A DNA stretch of 64,000 bases, taken from NCBI RefSeq assembly GCF_023283825.1, contig NZ_JAKILD010000005.1, positions 1 to 64,000 on the forward strand. Direction: 5' to 3'. Source of the stretch: Shewanella olleyana (GTDB taxonomy: Bacteria; Pseudomonadota; Gammaproteobacteria; Enterobacterales; Shewanellaceae). The notes beneath the pieces were generated by a model, which worked only from the letters and a program-made list of their open reading frames with translations, was not told where the DNA came from and did not search any database. Positions 27,473 to 37,820 of this stretch are shown here, piece by piece (the first letter of the stretch is position 1; each line of letters begins with the position of its first letter). The position numbers and the translations under genes are program-made.

Positions 27473-28348
27473 TTAAATGACGTAGACAAAAATAAACAAA
27501 CAGAGCCAAACTACATCGACAAAATGCCAATACCAACTGCCTGATTGGAAGGCAAAATGGCTTTCTGGGGTGAAATGACCTTTGAGTACCCTACAGAACA
27601 GAATAATCAGGAACACCGTCCCCAGTGTGACGTGCATGCCATGGAAACCTGTGAGCAAAAAGAAGGTATTTCCGTAGATGCCAGATGAAAGCGTTAGCCC
27701 CATTTCTTGGTAAGCGTGAACATATTCTTCAACCTGCAAAAATAAGAACCCGATACCCAATAAAATGGTTAAGCCTAACCAGACTTTTAATGCGCTACGT
27801 TTAGACTTTTCTAGTGACACATGGGCAAAGTGCAGGGTGACCGAAGAAGCCAAAAGGATAAGGGTGTTATAAAGCGGTAATCCTGTCCAAGGCATAGCTT
27901 CTGTGGTGGTGCCATCAGGGGTTTTAACTAATGGCCACATGGCTTCAAACGTTGGCCACAAAACTTCATGGGTCATGGCATTATTCGAGCTACCACCCAA
28001 CCATGGAATAGCCACCATTCTGGCGTAGAATAAAGCCCCAAAAAATGCCCCGAAGAACATAATTTCAGAGAAAATAAACCAGCTCATACCTTGGCGAAAT
28101 GAACGGTCCATTTGGGCTGAATATAAGCCTGACATTGATTCATCAATGACATTTTTAAACCAGCCAAATAGCATAAAGATAATGACTGCAATACCAGCCA
28201 CTAGGATGTAACCACCTGAAGTATCTTCAGTGGCTAACTGTTGAACGTAAGAACCTGCGCCAAAAGCAATGAGGAATAATCCTATAGCGCCGGTAATGGG
28301 CCAAACGCTTTGCGCTGGCACGTAATAGTTTTCATGTTTAGTTGTCAT
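27473..28348 (-). CDS. coxC: Cytochrome c oxidase subunit III
   Basis: The 291-residue protein shows the subunit III pattern with seven membrane segments, FIFSEIMFFGAFFGALFYAR, the ...EEYVHAYQEMG.. segment, FFLLTGFHGMHVTLGTVFL and FQSGSWYWHFVDVVWLCLFIFVYV at the end. Its ATG overlaps the end of ctaG by four bases. Confidence 0.96.
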   Translation of the reverse strand: MTTKHENYYVPAQSVWPITGAIGLFLIAFGAGSYVQQLATEDTSGGYILVAGIAVIIFMLFGWFKNVIDESMSGLYSAQMDRSFRQGMSWFIFSEIMFFGAFFGALFYARMVAIPWLGGSSNNAMTHEVLWPTFEAMWPLVKTPDGTTTEAMPWTGLPLYNTLILLASSVTLHFAHVSLEKSKRSALKVWLGLTILLGIGFLFLQVEEYVHAYQEMGLTLSSGIYGNTFFLLTGFHGMHVTLGTVFLIILFCRVLKGHFTPESHFAFQSGSWYWHFVDVVWLCLFIFVYVI

Positions 28349-28908
28349 CTTGCTGCTCCTTGCTCTATGGCCGCAGTTTGTTTGTCTGTGATGTCATAGA
28401 GGGTATAAGAGAGAGTCAAAGTTTTAATGGAATCTGGTAAGTCTGGATCCACATAAAAGATTAATGGCAGTTCAGCATCAGCCTTTGCAGCTAGGGGTTG
28501 TTGATTGAAACAGAAACACTCGGTTTTATTGAAATACGCTGCACCTTGACCAGGCGATACCGAGGGTATTGCTTGGCCGACAAGGGGTTTAGCAGAAAGG
28601 TTTTTTGCTAAAAATGCAGTGCGGGTCAGTTCGCCTGGGTGAACTTTAATACTGTTCACCTTAGGGCCAAACTCCCATGGCATGCTGCCTTGTACTTGGG
28701 CGATAAATTCAATAGTAATGGTGCGATCTTTATCAACGACCACCGCTTCATAACTGCTCGCGGTGCCTTGGGGTTTTCCGTTAATCCCCAAGGTGTCACA
28801 CAGCACGTCATAAAGCGGTACCAGTGCAAAACCAAAGCCGAACATACCAATAGAGCCCAGTACGAGACCTATGAGTAATTTACGGTTTGATTTTGTTGGC
28901 TGGCTCAT
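28345..28908 (-). CDS. ctaG: Cytochrome c oxidase assembly protein CtaG (COX11)
   Basis: The 187-residue protein has a single N-terminal membrane helix and a periplasmic immunoglobulin-like domain with the copper-binding CxC pair in NKTECFCFNQQPL. COX11 proteins deliver copper to the CuB site of subunit I. The gene lies between coxA (1 bp away) and coxC (4-bp overlap). Confidence 0.95.
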   Translation of the reverse strand: MSQPTKSNRKLLIGLVLGSIGMFGFGFALVPLYDVLCDTLGINGKPQGTASSYEAVVVDKDRTITIEFIAQVQGSMPWEFGPKVNSIKVHPGELTRTAFLAKNLSAKPLVGQAIPSVSPGQGAAYFNKTECFCFNQQPLAAKADAELPLIFYVDPDLPDSIKTLTLSYTLYDITDKQTAAIEQGAAR

Positions 28909-28909
28909 A

Positions 28910-30532
28910 TCACTTTACCTCTGGTGGTGTAGTGAATGAGTGATAAGGTGCTGGACTTGCGATGGTCCATTCTAGACCTTCAGCGCCTTCCCAAGGTTTA
29001 TCTGCTGCTTTCTCGCCGCCTCTAATACACTTAATCACAACAGCTAAGAAGATAAGTTGCGATAAACCAAATGCAAACCCACCAATAGAGACGATTTGGT
29101 TAACATCAGCAAATTGAATTGCATAATCAGGAATACGACGCGGCATGCCCGCAAGTCCTAAGAAGTGCATTGGGAAAAACAACACATTGACTGAAATGGT
29201 GCTACACCAGAAATGCCAGCGACCTAAGGTTTCGCTATACATATGGCCCGTCCATTTAGGCAGCCAATAATAAGCAGCAGCCATAATGGAATACACTGCA
29301 CCGGTCACTAACACGTAATGGAAGTGGGCAACCACGAAGTAAGTATCATGGTATTGGAAATCTGCAGGCGTAATTGCCAGCATCAGACCCGAGAACCCAC
29401 CAATAGTGAACAAGATGATAAAGGCGACAGCAAATAACATCGGCGTTTCAAAGGTGATTGAACCACGCCACATCGTCGCGACCCAGTTAAACACTTTTAC
29501 CCCTGTGGGCACCGCAATCAACATGGTGCAATACATGAAGAATAGCTCGGCGAATACCGGCATACCCGTAGTAAACATGTGATGCGCCCATACCAAGAAC
29601 GACAGAATCGCAATACTTGAGGTGGCGTAAACCATGGATGAGTAACCGAATAGCTTTTTGCGGCTAAAGGTTGGCACAATCGCTGAGATAATACCGAAGG
29701 AGGGTAAAATCATAATGTAAACTTCAGGGTGACCGAAGAACCAGAAAATATGCTGGAACATCACAGGATCGCCACCACCTGCAGCATCGAAGAAGCTAGT
29801 ACCGAAGTATTTATCGGTTAATACCATGGTGACCGCACCTGCGAGTACGGGCATCACGGCAATCAATAAGAATGCAGTAATTAACCAAGTCCAAACGAAC
29901 AGTGGCAACTTCATCCATGTCATACCCGGTGCGCGCATATTCACAATAGTCACGACCACGTTAATCGCGCCCATAATGGAGCTTATTCCCATAATGTGTA
30001 CTGAGAAGACGAATAATGCCGTGGTATCAGGACTATAAGTCGTTGATAGTGGCGCGTAGAAGGTCCAACCAAAGTTCGGTCCGCCGCCTTCCATAAATAG
30101 TGAGCTTAATAGAATGGCAAACGCGAATGGCAGAATCCAAAAACTCCAGTTATTCATCCGAGGCAGTGCCATATCTGGCGCACCAATCATCATTGGAATA
30201 AGCCAGTTAGCTAAACCCGTAAAGGCAGGCATAACGGCACCAAATACCATGATCAGTCCGTGAACTGTGGTCATTTGGTTGAAAAAGTTTGGATCAACTA
30301 ATTGCAATCCTGGCTGGAACAATTCGGCGCGGATAACCATCGCCATTGCACCGCCAGTGAGAAACATGATGAAACTAAACCATAAATATAATGAGCCAAT
30401 GTCTTTATGGTTAGTGGTTAAAATCCAGCGCATGATGCCTTTCGGCGCGCCATGATGGTGATCATCATGGCCATGGTCATCGTGAGAATGACCATCATGA
30501 GCTTCGGTTGTATCTTGTGTAATAGTGCTCAT
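28910..30532 (-). CDS. coxA: Cytochrome c oxidase subunit I
   Basis: The 540-residue protein has twelve membrane segments and the heme-copper oxidase signature residues: [16 protein letters not shown] (CuB His and the His-Tyr pair), [11 protein letters not shown] (two further CuB His) and [13 protein letters not shown] (heme a3/a His). The PEVYI motif gives the D/K-channel-type A-family layout. The N-terminus (residues 12-27) is unusually His-rich, with eight His in sixteen residues. It is the second gene of the minus-strand coxB-coxA-ctaG-coxC operon. Also named ctaD. Confidence 0.97.
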   Translation of the reverse strand: MSTITQDTTEAHDGHSHDDHGHDDHHHGAPKGIMRWILTTNHKDIGSLYLWFSFIMFLTGGAMAMVIRAELFQPGLQLVDPNFFNQMTTVHGLIMVFGAVMPAFTGLANWLIPMMIGAPDMALPRMNNWSFWILPFAFAILLSSLFMEGGGPNFGWTFYAPLSTTYSPDTTALFVFSVHIMGISSIMGAINVVVTIVNMRAPGMTWMKLPLFVWTWLITAFLLIAVMPVLAGAVTMVLTDKYFGTSFFDAAGGGDPVMFQHIFWFFGHPEVYIMILPSFGIISAIVPTFSRKKLFGYSSMVYATSSIAILSFLVWAHHMFTTGMPVFAELFFMYCTMLIAVPTGVKVFNWVATMWRGSITFETPMLFAVAFIILFTIGGFSGLMLAITPADFQYHDTYFVVAHFHYVLVTGAVYSIMAAAYYWLPKWTGHMYSETLGRWHFWCSTISVNVLFFPMHFLGLAGMPRRIPDYAIQFADVNQIVSIGGFAFGLSQLIFLAVVIKCIRGGEKAADKPWEGAEGLEWTIASPAPYHSFTTPPEVK

Positions 30533-30541
30533 TTTAATCCC

Positions 30542-32119
30542 TTACTTTCCATGACCATCAACGTCAGAAGCCTGTACAGCATCTCCAGAATCATTACCCC
30601 AAGCGTTTCGCTCATAGGTAATTACTGCTGCGAGTTGTTGCGGTGTGAGTAGAGAGCCAAATGCCTGCATTGCTGTACCCGCTTTGCCATTGACGACAAC
30701 TTCAATATGCCCTTCAACAGGTCCTGTAATGGCTGGGCTACCGATTAATGAAGGGAAAGCACCAGGTAATCCTGTGCCTGCAGCTTGGTGACATGCGGCG
30801 CAATTACTCATGTAGACTTGCTCACCCATGGTCATTAAGTCTTCCATGGCTAAATCATCTAGTACGACTTCAGCTTTTGCTTCTTCTACCACTTCGGTTA
30901 CCGCTTCAGTTGCAGCTTGCTCTACTTGCTCTACTTGCTCAGCGGTTGCAGGTAAGGTCACTGGTGTAGCACTGTCACTAGCAGGGCTAGTTTCAGCTGT
31001 TGAACCGCCGCCATTAATATCAGCTGCTTGCACTACATCGCCAGAGTTATTACCCCAAGCATTTCGCTCGTAGGTCACAACAGCAGCAATTTCAGCAGCA
31101 GTAAGCTGTTTAGCAAATGCTTGCATCGCAGTGCCAGGTTTACCATTAACCACAATATCAACATGATCACTTACTGGGCCTTTAATCAGTGGACTACCAA
31201 TAAGTGATGGGAATACACCGGGAAGACCAGCACCGTTTGGTTGGTGACATGCGGCGCAAACGCCCATATAGACTTGCTCACCTTGAGCCATTAACTCGTC
31301 ATAGGTGAGTGTTTGCGAAAGTGAGGCCTCAGCTGCAGCTTTGGCGTCGACGGCTAACTGCTTTTGGTCAAGTAACCATTGCTCATAATCGGCTTCAGAA
31401 ACCGCTTCAACCACGATTGGCATAAAGCCGTGATCTTTTCCGCACAACTCAGCACATTGGCCGCGATAGGTGCCGACTTTATCGATTTTTGTCCAGGCTT
31501 CGTTAATGAAACCAGGGTTAGCATCTTTTTTAACCGCAAATGCAGGTACCCACCAAGAGTGAATAACATCATCACTGGTCATCAAGAATCGAACTTTACG
31601 ATTAATAGGTAAAACGAGCGGCTTATCGACTTCCAGTAAGTAAGTTTCAGTCTTTTCAGCAGAACCTTGGATTTGCTCTGCAGGGGTTGAGAGTAAACTG
31701 AAGAATTCGACGTCTTCGTTGAAATAGCTGTAATGCCATTTCCACTGAGAGCCGGTAACCTTAATGGTTAAATCTGCATCGCTAGGATCTTCCATAGCAA
31801 TCAGAGTTTTAGTGGCAGGAATTGCCATACCAATAAGGATGATAAATGGCAGGACAGTCCATGCAATTTCAACCTTGGTACTGTCATGAAAGTCAGCAGG
31901 CACAGCGCCTTTTGATTTTCTGTGATAGATCATTGAGTAAATCATGATCCCAAAGACCACAACACCAATCGCACAACAGATATATAGAATAATCATATGG
32001 AGGTCATAAACCTTACCACTGATTTCTGTCACACCTTGTGTCATGTTAAGCGGCATTTCAGCCGCAGTAAGCGGTACTGCAACCAGCAGCCCCATTAATC
32101 CATACAACAATCGCTTCAC
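30542..32119 (-). CDS. coxB: Cytochrome c oxidase subunit II with two C-terminal cytochrome c domains
   Basis: The 525-residue precursor has a signal peptide, two membrane helices, and a cupredoxin domain with the CuA site CAELCGKDHGFM. Two class-I cytochrome c domains follow, CAACHQPNGAGLP and CAACHQAAGTGLP, each with a distal Met in TAMQAF. The two domains are clearly tandem duplicates (GEQVYM, FPSLIGSP, VTYERNAWGN shared) joined by an acidic Ala/Glu/Val-rich linker. This is a caa3-type subunit with an extra cytochrome domain; the usual form has at most one. First gene of the operon; also named ctaC. Confidence 0.95.
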   Translation of the reverse strand: MKRLLYGLMGLLVAVPLTAAEMPLNMTQGVTEISGKVYDLHMIILYICCAIGVVVFGIMIYSMIYHRKSKGAVPADFHDSTKVEIAWTVLPFIILIGMAIPATKTLIAMEDPSDADLTIKVTGSQWKWHYSYFNEDVEFFSLLSTPAEQIQGSAEKTETYLLEVDKPLVLPINRKVRFLMTSDDVIHSWWVPAFAVKKDANPGFINEAWTKIDKVGTYRGQCAELCGKDHGFMPIVVEAVSEADYEQWLLDQKQLAVDAKAAAEASLSQTLTYDELMAQGEQVYMGVCAACHQPNGAGLPGVFPSLIGSPLIKGPVSDHVDIVVNGKPGTAMQAFAKQLTAAEIAAVVTYERNAWGNNSGDVVQAADINGGGSTAETSPASDSATPVTLPATAEQVEQVEQAATEAVTEVVEEAKAEVVLDDLAMEDLMTMGEQVYMSNCAACHQAAGTGLPGAFPSLIGSPAITGPVEGHIEVVVNGKAGTAMQAFGSLLTPQQLAAVITYERNAWGNDSGDAVQASDVDGHGK

Positions 32120-32512
32120 AAGACCACTCCTCTGCCAATTGCGATTTGCAATTACAAGGAAAAGTCACACAGTAATACTCTGCTCTATGCAAACTTTTCT
32201 ATTCCCGAAAAAGTTTGATCACTTCAAAGTACACGGTGGCAGCGAGTATCAATACTCGATTATTTTATTGGGTTATGGTGGCCACACTTGTACCTAATAC
32301 TGAACTTTTCAATTCTTAAATTGACGCTTTTTATTCAAGGCTTTCTATACCGCATGGTACCAGCACAATCTTTACAGCGTTTTGTAGCTTTTTATCATTT
32401 TACTAACTCAAGAGTGACAGCAAATTGTTACCCTCTTGTTAACTACATTACTTGGAGATTAAATATTGATCAAGATCACTTTATCATCTAATTTGCTGAA
32501 AAAAGGCGCAAA
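32120..32512. other. Upstream region of the cox operon
   Basis: About 390 bp between coxB and the sulA terminator. It must hold the cox promoter, but I see no strong -35/-10 pair close to coxB. Two short frames on the plus strand show no family resemblance and no ribosome binding site. An FNR-like site lies at 32466-32479. Confidence 0.4.
32466..32479. promoter_or_regulatory. FNR/EtrA-like site
   Basis: TTGATCAAGATCAC matches the FNR consensus TTGAT-N4-ATCAA at nine of ten positions. It lies about 350 bp upstream of coxB and downstream of the sulA stop. Control of the oxidase by oxygen is plausible, but the distance is large. Confidence 0.35.
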
Positions 32513-32542
32513 AAAAGCCCTTCACACTCGTGAAGGGCTTTT
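32513..32542. terminator. Terminator of the lexA-sulA operon
   Basis: AAAAGCCCTTCAC and GTGAAGGGCTTTT form a 13-bp stem with a four-base loop. It lies just after sulA on the minus strand and has T-runs in both readings. Confidence 0.88.
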
Positions 32543-32557
32543 CTAAGAGAGACTGGC

Positions 32558-33070
32558 TTAATGAAAAGCTGACAAATTTAATCTTGTTGGCGCTGCCGGA
32601 GCATTGTCACTCATGTGTTGATCATGTAAGTGAGTATTTACATCTTCAATGATAACGCCTTGCGCAAGAGCGCTTTTGGCAACCAACTGAATACGGCGAT
32701 TATCGCGGGCATCAAGTGGTGTTGTCCAAGTAATAACGGCACTGGATGTACCACTTGTTAATGCTTTTTCCATTGCCCACAGTGTTTCAACTTCATCTTT
32801 GGTATGAACAAGTAATACTCGATCCATACGGACATTGGCGTTAGCCAGTATTTGCTTATAGCCAATATGAGGTGGATTAATCAACACAATCCAACGACCT
32901 TGCTGACTTAATACGGCTAATTGACCACAAAGCTGAGTGAGTTCAGTTAAGCCTTGGTTGGCACTTTGTTTGGTTTCAATACCTTGTTTAACTGGCGCCG
33001 TTGCTGATGCCATATCCATCCATAAACCTGGATGACGTGGTGCATTACCTAATAATGTGTTCATAACCAA
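32558..33070 (-). CDS. sulA: SulA, SOS-induced cell division inhibitor
   Basis: The 170-residue protein has the SulA/RecA-like pattern in [28 protein letters not shown] and [32 protein letters not shown], matching SulA, which blocks FtsZ assembly during DNA damage. Its start overlaps the last 10 bp of lexA, so the two genes are translationally coupled and share the SOS promoter. In E. coli sulA is separate from lexA. Confidence 0.9.
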   Translation of the reverse strand: MVMNTLLGNAPRHPGLWMDMASATAPVKQGIETKQSANQGLTELTQLCGQLAVLSQQGRWIVLINPPHIGYKQILANANVRMDRVLLVHTKDEVETLWAMEKALTSGTSSAVITWTTPLDARDNRRIQLVAKSALAQGVIIEDVNTHLHDQHMSDNAPAAPTRLNLSAFH

Positions 33071-33678
33071 CCTCCATTACGAATAACGCCAACAGCAAGT
33101 CCTTCAATTGTCAGACTCTGGCAAGTTAAATCTACTTTAATCGGTGAATACTGTTCATTTTCTGCGTGGAGATAAACAAGATTACCTTTCTTTTCAAAAC
33201 GTTTTACGGTGACATCATCATCAACACGAGCAACAACGACTTGGCCATTTTTAGCTTGCTGCATTTTATGCACAGCCAGTAAGTCACCTTCAATAATGCC
33301 AATGTCTTTCATACTGTCGCCACGAACGCGTAATAAGAAATTAGCATTAGGTTTGAACATTTCAGGATCTACTTGAAAGTATTGCTCAACATGTTCCATT
33401 GCGAGGATAGGTTCACCCGCTGCAACTTGACCAATTAGAGGTAAGCCTTCTTCAACTTCCTCTTCTTCCTGCACCATGCGGATACCGCGTGAAGTGCCAG
33501 GGATGATTTCGATGCAACCTTTTTTCGCAAGTGCTTTTAAATGCTCTTCTGCGGCATTGGCACTTTTAAAGCCTAATCTAGCGGCAATTTCGGCACGAGT
33601 GGGTGGCATACCTGTCTCGGCAATATTACATTTAATTAGTTCTAGAATTTCAGCTTGTCGTGGCGTTAAAGGTCTCAT
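33061..33678 (-). CDS. lexA: LexA, SOS repressor
   Basis: The 205-residue protein has the winged helix-turn-helix domain ([40 protein letters not shown]), the self-cleavage site Ala87-Gly88 in GQVAAGEPI, the nucleophile Ser122 in [10 protein letters not shown] and the general base Lys159 in VTVKRF. It represses SOS genes and cleaves itself with RecA help after DNA damage. Two SOS boxes lie upstream, so it represses its own operon with sulA. Confidence 0.97.
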   Translation of the reverse strand: MRPLTPRQAEILELIKCNIAETGMPPTRAEIAARLGFKSANAAEEHLKALAKKGCIEIIPGTSRGIRMVQEEEEVEEGLPLIGQVAAGEPILAMEHVEQYFQVDPEMFKPNANFLLRVRGDSMKDIGIIEGDLLAVHKMQQAKNGQVVVARVDDDVTVKRFEKKGNLVYLHAENEQYSPIKVDLTCQSLTIEGLAVGVIRNGGWL

Positions 33679-33686
33679 GTTGATTC

Positions 33687-33702
33687 CTGTTTTTTTATAC
33701 AG
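33687..33702. promoter_or_regulatory. LexA (SOS) box 1 upstream of lexA
   Basis: CTGTTTTTTTATACAG is a full match to CTGT-N8-ACAG. It lies 9 bp upstream of the lexA start. Confidence 0.85.
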
Positions 33703-33705
33703 TGA

Positions 33706-33721
33706 CTGTCATTATATACAG
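33706..33721. promoter_or_regulatory. LexA (SOS) box 2 upstream of lexA
   Basis: CTGTCATTATATACAG is a second full match to CTGT-N8-ACAG, three bases beyond box 1. The pair resembles the double box of E. coli lexA. Confidence 0.88.
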
Positions 33722-33903
33722 TATTTAAGGGCGCGCAAGTATTAACCAATGAAATTCTGACAATAAGCCAGTAATGGTTTGCTGATTTAATATCAATCTT
33801 ATTTTATATCATTTATAAACAGAGACTTATTAGGTTGCTGTAATTACAATTTTTCTTTTTTGGAAACTTCATTTGATGTGATTAAACAGTGGTTTTCTAT
33901 CGA

Positions 33904-33923
33904 TACAGTATATTTATACAGTA
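33904..33923. promoter_or_regulatory. LexA-box-like sequence on the plsB side
   Basis: TACAGTATATTTATACAGTA resembles the extended E. coli LexA box (TACTGTATATATATACAGTA) but has CAGT instead of CTGT in the left half. It lies about 140 bp upstream of plsB. It is probably weak or relict. Confidence 0.35.
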
Positions 33924-34060
33924 CTGTTGATGATTTATGATAAGCATAAAAGCGCAACTTAATTGCTTATCTATTGAGGGGGCTGGAGGGGGGACATTGC
34001 TGCTCAATTGTTAACTACATTACAGCAGGATAGTGAATCCCATCTAGATTCTGGTATCCT

Positions 34061-36517
34061 ATGCGCAATAAATCGTTGTTGATAATGCGAATACTCATGC
34101 TAAAACCAGACTCTATCATTGCTAAATCGTTGCGTTGGATCCAGAAACTCATGGTACACAGTGTTGTTGTGCCTGAAGATCCGTTCGCTGACTTAAACTT
34201 AGACCGTGACAAGCCAGTGGTCTATGTCATGAAGACTGAGTCGCTAAGTGATATCGCGGCGCTAAATGAAATTACCGCAAAGTATGATCTCCCTAGTCCC
34301 TATGAACGACTGGATATTGATGGATTAAATACACCAAGAATTGTGTGTGTTGAAGGTCGCAAACCTCTGTTTGGTAAACGCCATAGCGGTGAGAAATTCG
34401 TTGCAAACTTTACTAAACTGCTCGACTTACACCAAAAGAATAAAGAGTTAGATATTCAATTGGTGCCAGTTAGCCTTTATTGGGGACGTATTCCTGGTAA
34501 AGAAGATGACACTATGACCGCAGCGGTTTTTGAACGTGAAAACCCGACTTGGCTGCGTAAGTGGTTAATGATTTTATTTCTAGGTCGTCATAACTTTATT
34601 CAATTCTCTAACGCGATGTCTCTGCGTTATATGGCAGATGAGCACGGCACTGATGTCAGTATTGCCCATAAACTTATTCGTGTTGCGCGAGTTCATTTCA
34701 GACGTCAGCGCAAAGTAATGACTGGGCCGCAGTTGCCGAATCGTCAGGCTATGTTTAACTCGCTGCTAAAATCTGAATCTATTACTAAAGCGATTCAAGA
34801 AGAAGCGGCAAATAAAAAGATATCTGAAGAAAAAGCCCGTGAAAAAGCCATTGAGTACCTTGATGAAATTGCCGCTGATTATTCAGATAACCTTATCCGC
34901 ATCGCTGAGCGCTTTTTAACTTGGCTCTGGAACAAGCTATACAGTGGCATCAGTATTAAAAGTGCTGAGCAAGTTCGAAAGCTGCACCATGACGGTCATG
35001 AAATTGTTTATGTGCCATGTCATCGAAGCCACATGGATTACTTATTATTATCTTATATCCTCTACTATCAAGGTATGGTTCCACCGCACATTGCAGCAGG
35101 AATTAACTTAAACTTCTGGCCTGCTGGGCCGATGTTCCGCCGTGGTGGTGCTTTCTTTATTCGTCGTAGTTTTAACGGTAATAAACTTTATACTGCTGTG
35201 TTCCGCGAATATTTAGATCAGTTATTTGCTAAAGGCTATTCAGTTGAGTACTTCACTGAAGGCGGTCGTTCTCGTACGGGTCGTTTACTAGCGCCGAAAA
35301 CAGGTATGTTAGCCATGACTGTGAACAGCGTACTTCGAGGTATTGAGCGTCCTGTGACCTTAGTACCTGTTTACTTAGGCTACGATCACGTAATGGAAGT
35401 ATCGACTTATCACAAAGAGTTAAGTGGTAAGAAAAAACAGAAAGAATCTGTTTGGCAGGTATTTGGTGCACTGCGTAAATTAGGTAACTTTGGCCAAGGT
35501 TATGTGAACTTTGGTGAACCGATTAACGTGCAGCAATTCTTAACCCAACAAGCGCCAGATTGGCGTGAGGAAATTGCTCAAGATCCTGAGCAAAAACCTA
35601 CTTGGTTAACACCTGCAGTAAACACGTTAGCTAATAAAGTGATGACCAATATCAACAGTGCTGCTGCGGCGAGTTCTGTTACTTTAACCAGTATGGTGTT
35701 ATTGGCTTCTGAGCAAAATGCATTAGAGCGAAGTGAGCTTGAAAGACAATTAGATTTATACCTCAAGCTGTTAAAAGAAGTGCCATATACAGGTTACACC
35801 TCAGTAGCTGAAGGTAATCCAACTGAAGTGGTTGATCAGTGTTTATCGCTGAAAAAGTTTACTTCTACGTCGGATAAGTTGGGCGAAATTATTGCCATTG
35901 AAGAACACGCTGTGATCGCGATGAGCTATTACCGCAATAACATCATTCATTTAATGGCTGTACCTTCATTAATCGCGAGTTGCTTAGTCCAGTATGAAGA
36001 ACATAGCCGTGAACGCATTCACAGCATAGTTAATGATTTTTACCCATTACTCAAAGCTGAGTTATTCATGGGTATTGAAGATTTACCGGCTTATGTCGAC
36101 CATGTTTTAAACTTATTCGTGGAACAAGGTTTGATCAGCGGCAGTGATGAGTTTGAAGTCAATCAAGGTAATATTACCCAGTTAATGCTATTGTCTGAAA
36201 CTGTCAGTGAGACATTACAACGTTACGCGATTATCTTTAATTTACTGGCTTACAAACCGGATATTGAACGTTCAGATCTAGAAAGCGCGAGCCACACGTT
36301 AGCTCAGCGTTTAGGTGCTTTACACGGAATTACTGCGCCAGAGTTTTATGATAAAAAACTCTACAATAATTTGAGTGTAAAATTAAAAGAATTAGGGCAC
36401 TTGTCGGGTAGTGACAATCAATTTGCTGTCATCCGAATCCGCGATCATGCCAATGGCATGTTGCGATTATCTGTTCGTAAAACCATAGTCGACAGTGTGA
36501 CTATGGAACATGGGTAA
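34061..36517 (+). CDS. plsB: Glycerol-3-phosphate acyltransferase PlsB
   Basis: The 818-residue protein has the acyltransferase motif HX4D in [13 protein letters not shown] (around residue 320), followed by [12 protein letters not shown] and [12 protein letters not shown], the motifs that bind glycerol-3-phosphate, and a long C-terminal domain as in E. coli PlsB (807 residues). It makes lysophosphatidic acid in the first step of phospholipid synthesis at the inner membrane. Internal Mets at residues 9 and 13 are alternative starts; none has a clear ribosome binding site. It is divergent from lexA across 382 bp and ends 11 bp before the permease gene. Confidence 0.95.
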   Translation: MRNKSLLIMRILMLKPDSIIAKSLRWIQKLMVHSVVVPEDPFADLNLDRDKPVVYVMKTESLSDIAALNEITAKYDLPSPYERLDIDGLNTPRIVCVEGRKPLFGKRHSGEKFVANFTKLLDLHQKNKELDIQLVPVSLYWGRIPGKEDDTMTAAVFERENPTWLRKWLMILFLGRHNFIQFSNAMSLRYMADEHGTDVSIAHKLIRVARVHFRRQRKVMTGPQLPNRQAMFNSLLKSESITKAIQEEAANKKISEEKAREKAIEYLDEIAADYSDNLIRIAERFLTWLWNKLYSGISIKSAEQVRKLHHDGHEIVYVPCHRSHMDYLLLSYILYYQGMVPPHIAAGINLNFWPAGPMFRRGGAFFIRRSFNGNKLYTAVFREYLDQLFAKGYSVEYFTEGGRSRTGRLLAPKTGMLAMTVNSVLRGIERPVTLVPVYLGYDHVMEVSTYHKELSGKKKQKESVWQVFGALRKLGNFGQGYVNFGEPINVQQFLTQQAPDWREEIAQDPEQKPTWLTPAVNTLANKVMTNINSAAAASSVTLTSMVLLASEQNALERSELERQLDLYLKLLKEVPYTGYTSVAEGNPTEVVDQCLSLKKFTSTSDKLGEIIAIEEHAVIAMSYYRNNIIHLMAVPSLIASCLVQYEEHSRERIHSIVNDFYPLLKAELFMGIEDLPAYVDHVLNLFVEQGLISGSDEFEVNQGNITQLMLLSETVSETLQRYAIIFNLLAYKPDIERSDLESASHTLAQRLGALHGITAPEFYDKKLYNNLSVKLKELGHLSGSDNQFAVIRIRDHANGMLRLSVRKTIVDSVTMEHG

Positions 36518-36528
36518 CGAATAACTTT

Positions 36529-37773
36529 ATGAGTTCAACACAAACGCAGCCACAAACTAAATCTTTGTTAGGCGGCGCAATGATTATTGCCGGAACCACA
36601 GTGGGTGCCGGTATGTTTTCCCTTCCAGTTGTTAGTGCTGGCATGTGGTTTGGCTATTCTATTGCCATGCTGGTCGGTATTTGGTTTTGTATGTTGGTTT
36701 CAGGCTTAATGCTGCTTGAAACCAATCTACATTTTAAACCAGGGGACAGTTTTGATACGTTAACTAAAGTCACTTTAGGTCAGTTCTGGCGTATTGTTAA
36801 TGGTCTATCAATTACCTTCGTATTATATATTCTGACTTACGCATACATTAGTGGCGGTGGATCCATTGTGAATCACACCTTGTCAGGTATGGGGATCCAT
36901 TTACCGCAAAGTATTGCCGGCTTAGTGTTCGCCCTTGTACTGGCTGGTATTGTGATGATCAGTACCAAGGTCGTTGACCGTATTACCACGATTATGCTGG
37001 GCGGTATGATCATTACCTTCTTCCTCGCGGTAGGTAATTTACTGATTGATGTTGATAGCGTTAAGTTATTAGTACCAGATGGTGAAGCGAGTTTCGCTCC
37101 TTATATTTTAGCCGCGATTCCTTTTGGTTTAACCAGTTTTGGTTACCATGGCAATGTGCCAAGTTTAGTGAAGTATTATGGCAAGCAGCCTAGCTTAATT
37201 ATTAAAGCCATCTGTATTGGTACTTTTATCGCGTTAGTGATTTATAGCTGCTGGTTAGTGGCGACTATGGGTAATATTCCTCGCAGTCAGTTCAACGATA
37301 TTATTGCTCAAGGCGGTAATATGGGCGTATTGGTTGGTGCTTTGTCTGATGTGATGTCTAATGCATGGCTGAATACTATGCTGACTCTATTTGCCAATTT
37401 AGCAGTAGCATCATCATTCTTAGGGGTCACCTTAGGCTTGTTTGATTACCTAGCAGATTTATTCGGTTTTGATGAATCAGTTAATGGGCGTATAAAAACT
37501 GCGACAGTGACTTTTATTCCGCCTACGGTATTAGGATTATTGTTCCCTAATGGTTTCTTAATCGCGATTGGTTTTGCGGCATTAGCAGCCACTATTTGGG
37601 CGGCAATTGTACCTGCCATGATGGCCTATAAATCGCGTAAAATGTTCCCTGATGAGAACAGCTTCAGAGTACCAGGTGGCACCCCATTAGTGGTGGTGGT
37701 TATTCTATTCGGTGTGTTAACTGCTGCTTGTCATTTACTCGCAATGGCAGATTTACTACCAGTTTATAAATAG
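36529..37773 (+). CDS. Aromatic amino acid permease (HAAAP family, Mtr/TyrP type)
   Basis: The 414-residue membrane protein has eleven segments and the HAAAP signature (GGAMIIAGTTVGAGMFSLPVVSAGMWFGYS). The loop FGLTSFGYHGNVPSLVKYYG is typical of Mtr/TyrP-type tryptophan/tyrosine-proton symporters. It directly follows plsB and may be read from the same promoter. The substrate among aromatic amino acids is not decided. Confidence 0.88.
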   Translation: MSSTQTQPQTKSLLGGAMIIAGTTVGAGMFSLPVVSAGMWFGYSIAMLVGIWFCMLVSGLMLLETNLHFKPGDSFDTLTKVTLGQFWRIVNGLSITFVLYILTYAYISGGGSIVNHTLSGMGIHLPQSIAGLVFALVLAGIVMISTKVVDRITTIMLGGMIITFFLAVGNLLIDVDSVKLLVPDGEASFAPYILAAIPFGLTSFGYHGNVPSLVKYYGKQPSLIIKAICIGTFIALVIYSCWLVATMGNIPRSQFNDIIAQGGNMGVLVGALSDVMSNAWLNTMLTLFANLAVASSFLGVTLGLFDYLADLFGFDESVNGRIKTATVTFIPPTVLGLLFPNGFLIAIGFAALAATIWAAIVPAMMAYKSRKMFPDENSFRVPGGTPLVVVVILFGVLTAACHLLAMADLLPVYK

Positions 37774-37795
37774 TAAATCGCGAAACCTGTTTATG

Positions 37796-37820
37796 AAAGC
37801 CCTCTATTGAGGGCTTTTTT
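37796..37820. terminator. Terminator after the aromatic permease gene
   Basis: AAAGCCCTC and GAGGGCTTTTTT form a 9-bp stem with a four-base loop and a long T-run. The stop codon of the convergent AraC-type gene lies inside the stem. Confidence 0.9.

Noticed and set aside
32043-32491. Two plus-strand frames (84 and 67 codons) in the cox upstream gap
   Set aside because: No ribosome binding site, no recognisable domain, and one overlaps the coxB start. The region looks like a control region.
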